Positions 25,508-32,943 of a DNA stretch of 48,936 nucleotides are shown piece by piece. The stretch is taken from the NCBI GenBank assembly GCA_947570265.1, contig CANOUR010000009.1:1-48936 (forward strand), written 5' to 3'. This DNA is from an uncultured Bacteroidales bacterium (GTDB lineage: Bacteria > Bacteroidota > Bacteroidia > Bacteroidales > Muribaculaceae). Made by a program: the position numbers and the translations under genes. The notes under the pieces were generated by a model. That model did no database searches. It was given only the letters and a program-made list of their open reading frames with translations, and was not told the origin of the DNA. How positions within the stretch are numbered: position 1 is the first letter of the stretch; each line of letters starts with the position of its first letter.

Positions 25508-28201
25508 ATGAAGAGCCAACACATCGTACTTGCCGGAGCGGCCTTAGCCGTTCTGGCCTCGGCGTGCGGCCGCCGGGAGGCGCCGCGCGACTACATCTTC
25601 TCTTGCGACGACTACACGGTCTACACCGACTCGGTCGTGCAAGGCCCGTTCACAGCCCGGGCAGTATCTCCGCTGGAGATAGTCACCGACTACCGCAGTC
25701 CCGACAACGCGGGCGCATCACGGATAGCGCGCTTCCGCTTCTCGATCAACAGCCGCGACAACGAAATGGACGCGGCGCTCAACCACACCGCACTGATCGG
25801 ATCGCCCGGCGACACAACCATCTACACATTCGGATCGACCGCAACCGACCCCGACGTGAGCCATGCGGCAGCCGACACCTTGCCCACCGACACACCATGG
25901 ACAATCCGGGTCGACATGCGTCCTATGCTCCGCGCGTTCGCCACCACCGGCTCTTATGTCACACCCACAGGCGACATCATCGAGGCCGACGACTTCAAAG
26001 GCGTATGGCTCGCCGGATCAGTCGAACCCCTGAGCTGGGATTTCGAAAATCTCTACGGCAAGCACGACCGCCAGCTCAAAGACCGTGGCGACAGCATATT
26101 CGAGGTCACACTGACGATGAACCCGCCTTCGGCACGCACCGCCGACCCCACAGGGTGGCGCATCGATGCTCCCGACCCGCGTTTCCCCACCTACGAGAGT
26201 TCACAGACACTCGTCGACGCATGCTACAACATGGCCATCGCCGACATCGCCTCCGACCAGCGCCCCGACAGCACCTACCGCGCCGGCCGGGAATGGGACG
26301 GCGTGTGGACACGCGACGTCGCCTACTCCATCTATCTTTCCCTTGCTTATCTCGACCCTCAGAGATCGATCAACTCCCTGCGTGCCAAAGTGAAGAATGG
26401 CCGCATAGTGCAGGACACCGGCACCGGTGGCGCATGGCCGGTCTCATCCGACCGCGTCGTCTGGGCAATAGCTGCATGGGAGATATACAATGTCACCGGC
26501 GACCGCGAGTGGCTGGCCGAAGCCTACGACATCATATCGGCCTCACTGGCCGATGACATGGCCGTGACATGGGATCCCGAGCATGCCATGATGCACGGTG
26601 AGCAAAGCTATCTCGACTGGCGCGAACAGACCTATCCACGCTGGATGCAACCGGCCGACATTTTCGGCTCTATGTGTCTCGGCACAAACGCCGTATTCGC
26701 CCGCACATTCGAGATTGCATCCGAGATGGCACGCCTGCTCGACCGCCACGACACTCCCGACTATGCCGCCATGCACAACAGCATTTCCCGCGCCATCAAC
26801 GACAACCTGTGGATACCCAATCTGGGCTACTACAGCGAATACCTCTATTGCCAGCCCTATCCCATACAGTCGCAGACCACCGACAATCTCGGGCAGGCTC
26901 TCGCCGTGATTTTCGGCATCGCATCGCCCGACATGGCTTCATCGATCATCAGCAAGACCCCCGTAACATCATGGGGCACACCGTCAGTGTGGCCGCAGCA
27001 ACCCGACATCAAACCCTACCACAACGATGCCGTGTGGCCTTTCGTGCAAGCCTACTGGAATCTTGCCGCGGCTAAGACCCGCAACTCCGACGCCCTGTTG
27101 GCGGGCATGGCCGCCATCTGGCGTGCGGCTGCCCTTTTCGGCACCAACAAAGAGCTTTTCGTGGCTCACAACGGCGACTACCGGGGCACAGCGGTCAACT
27201 CCGACGCACAGCTCTGGAGTGCATCAGGCAATGCCGCGATGATTTTCCGCGTGCTTGCGGGAATGGAGTTCAAACCCGACTGCATCGAGTTCCACCCTGT
27301 AGTCCCCGACATATTCCGAGGCGAGAAAAAAATCCGTGGATTCCGCTACCGCGACGCTGTGATCGACGTGACAGTGAGCGGCACAGGCGACAAAATCGCG
27401 TCATTCGCCATCGACGGTCAGCCGGCCGACGGATTCAAATTCCCCTCTCATCTCAAAGGACACCACACCGTGGAGATCTTCATGGCCAACAACCGCATGA
27501 AGACAAACGAACCCAACATCACCACCCAGACATGGATGCCCGCCACACCATCCGTCAAATGGATCACGCCACGCAAGGCCGAGATCCTGGGCAATGATCC
27601 GGCAACCGCCTATCAGGTGATCCTCAATGGTGTCTTCGAGCAGCAGATACAGTCGACCGAATACAGCCTCTACAACGCCCCCGGATTCACAGTCGTCAAC
27701 TTCGTGCCTGTCAACGACGAACGCACCAGCGGATTCTCACAGCGCCCCTACTTCTTCATCCCCTCGGGATGCGAGCGCATTCTCGAAGCCGAAGACTTTG
27801 CAACCCCGGGCACAGGCTTTATCGCCGACAAGGCCAAAGCAGCCCGATTTGTCGAGCTGACCACCCGGCGCAACACATCGCTTACATTCAAAGTCAACGT
27901 GCCAGCCGCCGGTGACTGGTGGGTCGATCTGCGCTATGCCAACGGCTCAGGCCCGGTCAACACCGAGAACAAGTGCGCCATACGCACCCTCACAGTCAAC
28001 GGCGAACGCGCCGGAGCAATCGTGATGCCCCAGCGCGGAATCGGTGAATGGCTGTCCACCGGCTATTCCAACATGCTATCCATCAGCCTTAAAGCCGGAG
28101 AAAACACCATCTCCGTTGACTACATCACCCCCGCCAACATCAACATGAACGGCGATGTCAACACCGCACTGGTCGACCACATGCGCCTCATCAAAAAATA
28201 A
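25508..28201 (+). CDS. Six-hairpin glycosidase-like lipoprotein with C-terminal carbohydrate-binding-like region
   Basis: An 897-residue predicted lipoprotein (MKSQHIVLAGAALAVLASAC, Cys 20). An N-terminal beta-rich domain (to about 235) precedes an (alpha/alpha)6 toroid of the MGH1/glycogen-debranching type (about 240-630), marked by GREWDGVWTRDVAYSIYLSL, DTGTGGAWPVSSDRVVWAIA and QPDIKPYHNDAVWPFVQAYW. The acidic residues in the WDGVWTRD and NDAVWPF regions are candidates for catalysis. The C-terminal part (about 750-897, ILEAEDFATPGTGFI to VDHMRL) looks like a CBM6/35-type beta-sandwich. The GH13 gene 11 bases downstream points to a role in alpha-glucan use, but a different substrate is possible. 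No SusC/SusD pair is present. Confidence 0.85.
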   Translation: MKSQHIVLAGAALAVLASACGRREAPRDYIFSCDDYTVYTDSVVQGPFTARAVSPLEIVTDYRSPDNAGASRIARFRFSINSRDNEMDAALNHTALIGSPGDTTIYTFGSTATDPDVSHAAADTLPTDTPWTIRVDMRPMLRAFATTGSYVTPTGDIIEADDFKGVWLAGSVEPLSWDFENLYGKHDRQLKDRGDSIFEVTLTMNPPSARTADPTGWRIDAPDPRFPTYESSQTLVDACYNMAIADIASDQRPDSTYRAGREWDGVWTRDVAYSIYLSLAYLDPQRSINSLRAKVKNGRIVQDTGTGGAWPVSSDRVVWAIAAWEIYNVTGDREWLAEAYDIISASLADDMAVTWDPEHAMMHGEQSYLDWREQTYPRWMQPADIFGSMCLGTNAVFARTFEIASEMARLLDRHDTPDYAAMHNSISRAINDNLWIPNLGYYSEYLYCQPYPIQSQTTDNLGQALAVIFGIASPDMASSIISKTPVTSWGTPSVWPQQPDIKPYHNDAVWPFVQAYWNLAAAKTRNSDALLAGMAAIWRAAALFGTNKELFVAHNGDYRGTAVNSDAQLWSASGNAAMIFRVLAGMEFKPDCIEFHPVVPDIFRGEKKIRGFRYRDAVIDVTVSGTGDKIASFAIDGQPADGFKFPSHLKGHHTVEIFMANNRMKTNEPNITTQTWMPATPSVKWITPRKAEILGNDPATAYQVILNGVFEQQIQSTEYSLYNAPGFTVVNFVPVNDERTSGFSQRPYFFIPSGCERILEAEDFATPGTGFIADKAKAARFVELTTRRNTSLTFKVNVPAAGDWWVDLRYANGSGPVNTENKCAIRTLTVNGERAGAIVMPQRGIGEWLSTGYSNMLSISLKAGENTISVDYITPANINMNGDVNTALVDHMRLIKK

Positions 28202-28212
28202 ACTATCCGACA

Positions 28213-30084
28213 ATGTCACGCACCATAATGTCAATACTCCTGACCATGGCCACAATCATGTCAGCTGCAGGATCAGTCAAAGCTAAATCACCGCAGATCA
28301 ACCGCATCGACCCTCCCCACTGGTGGGCCGGCATGGTGTCAGACACACTCCAGCTGATGGTCTACGGCCCGGACATAGCCGGCAGCGAGGCCACCCTCGC
28401 CACATATCCCGGCGTAAGCATCGCCGAGACTGTCCGTCTCGATTCGCCCAACTATCTGCTGATATACCTCAATATCTCTGATGACGCACACCCCGGCACA
28501 CTTCACTTCACCTTCACCAATGGCAAAAAGCACACCGATGTGCCCTACACTCTCAGGCAGCGCACATCCGATCCGTCCGAACGTGTGGGCTTCGACACCT
28601 CCGACGTGCTCTATCTCATAATGCCTGACCGCTTCGCCCGCGGTGGCGACACCACCGACGCCAAAGCATCACAAGGCCTCGACTATCCCGTGGCAGTCGA
28701 CCGCTCCGACCCCAACGCCCGCCACGGCGGCAACATAGCAGGCATGACCCGCCATCTCGACTACATCGACTCGCTCGGCGTGACAGCCGTATGGGTCAAT
28801 CCGGTTCTCACCAACGACATGCCCGGCGGAGCATATCACGGCTACGCCACCACCGACTACTACGCCATCGACCCTCGTTTCGGCACAAACGGACAATGGG
28901 CGGCATTTGTCGACGAAGCCCACTCCCGGGGCATAAAGGTGGTCATGGACATGATCTTCAATCACTCCGGCAGCAATCATCCATGGCTCGCCGACAAACC
29001 CTCGGCCGACTGGTTCAATTTCCCCGACGAATTCGTGCAGACCAACTACCGGTTGTCGACCGTCCACGACCCCTACGTGAGCGACTACGACAAAGCCCGC
29101 ACCGTCGACGGATGGTTCGTCGAATCGATGCCCGACCTCAACCAGCGCAACCCGCATCTGATGCGCTATCTTATCCAGAACTCCATCTTCTGGATTGAAG
29201 ATTCAAAGATCGACGGCATACGCATGGACACCCACCCCTATGCCGACGAACGCGCCATGGCCGGATGGATCAACGATGTGTTGCGCGAATACCCACGCTT
29301 CAACATAGTCGGCGAATGCTGGTATGGCAACGAAGGTGGCGAGGCTTACTGGCAGAAAGGATCGAAAGTCAATCCCAACGGCGATCCCGGACTGCCGACA
29401 GTCATGGATTTTGTGCTTTCCATCAAGTCTCGCGACGCTTTCAAGAGCCAGACCGACCGCCTTGGCGGACTCAACGCCATCTACGATCATCTTGCGCTCG
29501 ACTACCTCTTCCCCAACCCGTCGGGCATACTCACATTCCTCGACAACCACGACACCGACCGCTTCCTGCTCGAAGAACCCGACGATCTCGGCTGGTGGAA
29601 ACAGGCCATGACATTTCTGCTCACATCGCGCGGCATACCGCAGATCTACTACGGCACCGAGATATTGATGAACGGCTCGAAAGAGGGTAGCGACGGCTTC
29701 GTGCGACGCGACTTCCCCGGCGGATTTCCCGGCGACACCACCGACGCATTCACTGCCGCCGGACGCACTCCGCTGCAAAACGAAGCCCACTCATTCCTGC
29801 AACGGCTGCTGCAATGGCGCAAGGGCAACGACATCATAGCCCGCGGCTCGCTCAAGCATTTCATGCCCGAGAACGGCATATATGTCTACCAGCGCCGCCT
29901 CGGCGACAAGGAAGTGACCGTGATGCTCAACGGCAACGACTCCGCTGTCACCACCACCATGGAGCGCACGCTCGAGATTCTGCCCTATGGCAGCACCCGA
30001 CGCGACATGCTCACCGGCGCGACAATCACCATCGAACCCGAAATGACTTTCGCTCCCCGAGCTATATACATTCTCGAGAATTGA
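28213..30084 (+). CDS. GH13 alpha-amylase family protein (cyclomaltodextrinase/neopullulanase-like)
   Basis: A 623-residue secreted or periplasmic alpha-glucan hydrolase with a signal peptide (about 1-24, ending SVKAK). An N-terminal immunoglobulin-like domain (about 28-115, starting INRIDPPHWWAGM) is typical of the cyclomaltodextrinase/SusA group. The GH13 barrel follows, with VVMDMIFNHSG, the nucleophile Asp in DGIRMDTHPY (about 339), the acid/base Glu in IVGECW (about 368) and the third Asp in LDNHDTDR (about 447). All three catalytic residues are present. A C-terminal beta domain ends at RAIYILEN. It starts 11 bases after the six-hairpin gene; its stop overlaps the TTG start of the next gene. 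Likely cuts maltodextrins or cyclodextrins after uptake. Confidence 0.95.
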   Translation: MSRTIMSILLTMATIMSAAGSVKAKSPQINRIDPPHWWAGMVSDTLQLMVYGPDIAGSEATLATYPGVSIAETVRLDSPNYLLIYLNISDDAHPGTLHFTFTNGKKHTDVPYTLRQRTSDPSERVGFDTSDVLYLIMPDRFARGGDTTDAKASQGLDYPVAVDRSDPNARHGGNIAGMTRHLDYIDSLGVTAVWVNPVLTNDMPGGAYHGYATTDYYAIDPRFGTNGQWAAFVDEAHSRGIKVVMDMIFNHSGSNHPWLADKPSADWFNFPDEFVQTNYRLSTVHDPYVSDYDKARTVDGWFVESMPDLNQRNPHLMRYLIQNSIFWIEDSKIDGIRMDTHPYADERAMAGWINDVLREYPRFNIVGECWYGNEGGEAYWQKGSKVNPNGDPGLPTVMDFVLSIKSRDAFKSQTDRLGGLNAIYDHLALDYLFPNPSGILTFLDNHDTDRFLLEEPDDLGWWKQAMTFLLTSRGIPQIYYGTEILMNGSKEGSDGFVRRDFPGGFPGDTTDAFTAAGRTPLQNEAHSFLQRLLQWRKGNDIIARGSLKHFMPENGIYVYQRRLGDKEVTVMLNGNDSAVTTTMERTLEILPYGSTRRDMLTGATITIEPEMTFAPRAIYILEN

Positions 30085-30584
30085 AAAGGATAGGCATACT
30101 CAGCGACACCCATTCATGCTGGGACGACCGTTTCGCCAAGCATTTCAAAGACTGCGACGAAGTGTGGCACGCCGGCGACATTGGCTGCATCGACGTCATA
30201 CGCCGTCTCGGGCAGGTCGTACCGGTGGTGCGCGCTGTCAGCGGCAACATCGACCACGGCGACGTCACACGCGCGTTCACCCCGCTGCTGCAATGGGAAT
30301 GCGAGGGACTGCCCTGTCTCATGACACACATCGGCGGCTATCCCGGACGCTATGCTCCCGGCATCCCTCGCCTGATCGCCGACAGCGGTGCCCGGCTGAT
30401 GGTCTGCGGCCACAGCCACATTCTCAAAGTGATGTACGACGACCGCCTCAAATGTCTCCACATCAACCCCGGCGCCGCCGGCTACCACGGATGGCAGAAA
30501 GAGCGCACCCTCGTGCGGTTGGTCATCGACAATGCCACCCCCCGCGATCTCGAAGTTATACAATTAGGCAAATACAAAATATGA
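30081..30584 (+). CDS. YfcE/MJ0936-like metallophosphoesterase
   Basis: A 167-residue cytoplasmic phosphodiesterase-like protein of the small calcineurin-type family. The dimetal motifs are complete: ILSDTHSCWD (Asp, His), WHAGDIG (Gly-Asp), VSGNIDH (Gly-Asn), MTHIGGYPG (His) and CGHSHI (GHSH). The only start that keeps the first motif near the N-terminus is a TTG at 30081, whose last two bases lie in the TGA stop of the amylase (TTGA overlap). That tight overlap, and the ATGA overlap with the following gene, indicate translational coupling in a four-gene run. Substrate unknown; relatives act on phosphodiesters in vitro. Confidence 0.88.
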   Translation: MKRIGILSDTHSCWDDRFAKHFKDCDEVWHAGDIGCIDVIRRLGQVVPVVRAVSGNIDHGDVTRAFTPLLQWECEGLPCLMTHIGGYPGRYAPGIPRLIADSGARLMVCGHSHILKVMYDDRLKCLHINPGAAGYHGWQKERTLVRLVIDNATPRDLEVIQLGKYKI

Positions 30585-31096
30585 AGAAACACCACATATC
30601 CATCGCCATGACGGCTCTGCTGGCTCTCGGAGCGTGCAAGCCCAACGAATCGGCCTACAAAACCGCCTACGAAAGTGCGGTTGCCAAACGCGACTCCGAA
30701 GGCGGAGTCGAAGGCACAGTCTACAACCGCTACCGCGAGATGGCACGCCCGTCGCAGATTGCCCTCGGCAACGACACTCTCGCCGTGGTCACCGAGTTTA
30801 TCGGATATACCGAAGACGGTGGAGCCACACGCGAGACCACCGAGCGCTACAACATCATTGTCGGCCGGTTCAAACAAGTGTTCAATGCCCGTCAGATGCG
30901 CCAGCGCCTACAGGCCAACGGCTATCCCGACGCATTCATACTCCACACGCGCGAGCCGCTCTACTATGTGGCCACAGCCACCTGCTCAACGGCTCAGGAA
31001 GCGCTCGAACAGCTGCGCCACGTCGAGTCCGACTCATCGCTCGTGCTCCGCGCCCCCCTGCCGTTCGTTCTTCAGCCCGCTCACCTCGCCCGCTGA
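30581..31096 (+). CDS. SPOR-domain-like lipoprotein
   Basis: A 171-residue predicted lipoprotein (MKKHHISIAMTALLALGAC, Cys 19). The C-terminal half (about 90-155) has the SPOR-like order of a beta strand, helix and strand: RYNIIVGRFKQVFNARQMRQ, LQANGYPDAFILHT, EPLYYVATATCSTAQEALEQ. SPOR domains bind septal or denuded peptidoglycan. Its ATG lies in the four-base overlap with the phosphoesterase stop. It is the last gene of the glycosidase-amylase-phosphoesterase run and ends before a strong hairpin at 31118-31160. It may act in cell-wall maintenance unrelated to the sugar enzymes. Confidence 0.8.
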   Translation: MKKHHISIAMTALLALGACKPNESAYKTAYESAVAKRDSEGGVEGTVYNRYREMARPSQIALGNDTLAVVTEFIGYTEDGGATRETTERYNIIVGRFKQVFNARQMRQRLQANGYPDAFILHTREPLYYVATATCSTAQEALEQLRHVESDSSLVLRAPLPFVLQPAHLAR

Positions 31097-31117
31097 TACA
31101 CACACATACCGGCACTA

Positions 31118-31160
31118 TGCACGAAGCCGCGTCCCTCAGTTGGAGACGCGGCTTCGTGCA
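31118..31160. terminator. Bidirectional terminator
   Basis: TGCACGAAGCCGCGTC and GACGCGGCTTCGTGCA pair perfectly over 16 bases around an 11-base loop. It sits between the convergent SPOR lipoprotein and M23 peptidase genes. Confidence 0.85.
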
Positions 31161-31187
31161 TTACACTTATATCATGTCATGCGGCAA

Positions 31188-32024
31188 TCAGCGGCGACGG
31201 CGCTTTGACTTGCCCGAAGCGGTGGCCTTGCGGCGTGATTTCTTTTTTGCCAGCGACTTGCGCACCGGGCCATATTTCTGACTCTTCTCATAGCTCGATT
31301 TGTCGAATGCAAACACATCTTTGTGTGTCGTGAAGTTCTCGAAATCGACAATGGCAGCGGGATTTATTGCAAGTCCGAGATAACGGGTCTCGAAATGGAG
31401 GTGAGGACCTGTTGAGCGTCCGGTATTTCCACCGAGAGCGATCGGCTCACCGGCACGGACTCGCTGGTTGGGCTTCACGAGAAAGCGCGACAGATGACCG
31501 TAGACAGTCTCCATGCCGTTGTCGTGACGCACCACCACATAATAGCCGTAACCCTTACCTTCATATTTCGTCAGACGAACTTTGCCGTCGAATGCCACTC
31601 TCACTGTGTCGCCGACGCGCAGCGATATATCCACGCCACGGTGCATGCGGCCGAATCGGGCACGCCATCCGTAAGGCGACGTCACCGGGCCTTTCACCGG
31701 CATGACAAATCCGCTGACATCGATATCTTTGGTGGCCGGGATGGCGATGTTGCCATAAGGGTTCACGCGTTCGCTTTCCCAATATTCGCCGTATATTTCC
31801 GAGTCGGTGAGAGCCTCGCGGCGACGCACGTCTTCCAACAAACGGCGGTCGGCCTCGGCCTTTGTCTTTATCGACATCGGACGCTGGTTTGCTATAAGAT
31901 CTTTGTGCTGGCTGGTGTGTGTGGCAGGCAGGTGAAATTTCTGGGCGCTGGCCGTGGTGACGGCTGCGGAGATCCAGAGAAACATCAGACTACATGCTAT
32001 CTTTGCTGTTTTTGAAAAATTCAT
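31188..32024 (-). CDS. M23 (LytM) family peptidase with a basic C-terminal tail
   Basis: A 278-residue exported cell-wall endopeptidase-like protein. A signal peptide (about 1-28, ending TTASAQ) and a charged helix (IKTKAEADRRLLEDVRRREA) precede the LytM domain (about 108-215). The zinc ligands are present: His and Asp in MHRGVDIS, and the HxH pair in GPHLHFETR. The helical spacer may regulate activity. The last 23 residues are strongly basic (KSLAKKKSRRKATASGKSKR and following), which may bind the polyanionic envelope. It lies 60 bases downstream of ndk on the same strand; no separate consensus promoter is seen. Confidence 0.93.
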   Translation of the reverse strand: MNFSKTAKIACSLMFLWISAAVTTASAQKFHLPATHTSQHKDLIANQRPMSIKTKAEADRRLLEDVRRREALTDSEIYGEYWESERVNPYGNIAIPATKDIDVSGFVMPVKGPVTSPYGWRARFGRMHRGVDISLRVGDTVRVAFDGKVRLTKYEGKGYGYYVVVRHDNGMETVYGHLSRFLVKPNQRVRAGEPIALGGNTGRSTGPHLHFETRYLGLAINPAAIVDFENFTTHKDVFAFDKSSYEKSQKYGPVRKSLAKKKSRRKATASGKSKRRRR

Positions 32025-32084
32025 CGGTTTATTTACTGTAATGGGGAGATTGGTTGAGAGAGTGACCGGCAGAGCGCGTCTTTG

Positions 32085-32546
32085 TCAGTTCATAGATTTG
32101 TTGTAGACAAACGGCAGCCCTACTGGAGAGTAATCAAAAAGCTCCTCGGGGCGGAAGAAACGCTTCAGCTCTGCCTCGGCATCTTCGGGCGACGATGAGG
32201 CATGGATGATATTCTCCTGATTGCTCATGGAGTAGTCTCCGCGGATCGTTCCGGCTGCGGCCTCACGGCCGTTTGTTGCCCCGGTCATTGCCCGCACCAC
32301 CTTTATCGCGTCTGTGCCTTTGAGCGCCATCACGATCACCGGACACGCTGTCATCGATGCGAGAATCTCGCCGAAGAAAGGCTTGTCTGTAAGATGTGCA
32401 TAGTGTTCACGGAGCAGTTCCTCGCTGAGACGCATCATTTTCATGCCGGTGATCACAAGGCCTTTCTGCTGGAAGCGGTCAATGACTTTACCTGCGAGGG
32501 CACGCTGGATCGCTGATGGCTTGAGAATGATGAGGGTCTGTTCCAT
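32085..32546 (-). CDS. ndk: Nucleoside diphosphate kinase
   Basis: A 153-residue enzyme that transfers the gamma phosphate of ATP to nucleoside diphosphates through a phosphohistidine. MEQTLIILKPSAIQRALAGK opens the protein, GTDAIKVVRAMTGATNGREA forms the nucleotide region and the active-site His lies in ENIIHASSSPEDAEAE. The family consensus there is usually HGSDS, so HASSS is a mild variant also common in Bacteroidota. A minus-strand -7 box is found at 32596-32603. Confidence 0.96.
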   Translation of the reverse strand: MEQTLIILKPSAIQRALAGKVIDRFQQKGLVITGMKMMRLSEELLREHYAHLTDKPFFGEILASMTACPVIVMALKGTDAIKVVRAMTGATNGREAAAGTIRGDYSMSNQENIIHASSSPEDAEAELKRFFRPEELFDYSPVGLPFVYNKSMN

Positions 32547-32595
32547 GGCTTTTGTGGAGATTTAAAGGATTTTTTACATTTGATTAACTCTGCAT

Positions 32596-32603
32596 CAAAA
32601 ATA
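32596..32603 (-). promoter_or_regulatory. -7 box of ndk
   Basis: The minus strand reads TATTTTTG, a full TAnnTTTG match, about 50 bases before the ATG at 32546. No -33 TTTG at standard spacing. Confidence 0.5.
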
Positions 32604-32881
32604 GCCATTTTGAGCCTTTTAGCCTAACCGGGCAACCTAAAAAATGTAAACCGATCGTGAAAGGATGTGAAACGCCACACATATATCGCTGATTATCAAC
32701 AGAAGTATCTTGCCGATTAAATTAAGTTAAAATTTCAGGCCGAGTTGTTATCAATTTTCAGACTGTTAATTCACTGTTAATTATTGCATTCAAAACAAGC
32801 AATATTTTAACATTTTATTTCTCAAACCGCCTCATTTTGTGCAATCTTTTTTCGCGCTTTTCCAGACGCTCAGACACCAAA
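32604..32881. other. AT-rich spacer without a recognised gene
   Basis: The gap between ndk and the gene at 32944 (both minus strand) shows no convincing reading frame or RNA gene. It contains a tandem near-repeat ACTGTTAATT at 32762-32771 and 32773-32782 (11-base period) and a small inverted pair TATTGC (32782-32787) and GCAATA (32799-32804). Confidence 0.6.
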
Positions 32882-32910
32882 GCGGTGCACCGGATAAACC
32901 GGCACACCGC
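32882..32910 (-). terminator. Hairpin terminator of the Fn3-protein gene
   Basis: GCGGTGCACCGG and CCGGCACACCGC pair except for two central mismatches, around a 5-base loop. It lies 34 bases beyond the stop at 32944. Confidence 0.55.
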
Positions 32911-32943
32911 CTTGCATTGTTTTATCTGATTGTATCGTGCAGA

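Noticed and set aside
25508..30084. Starch-utilisation (Sus-type) locus
   Set aside because: Two glycan enzymes are adjacent, but no SusC/SusD pair or regulator is present, so it does not qualify as a full locus.
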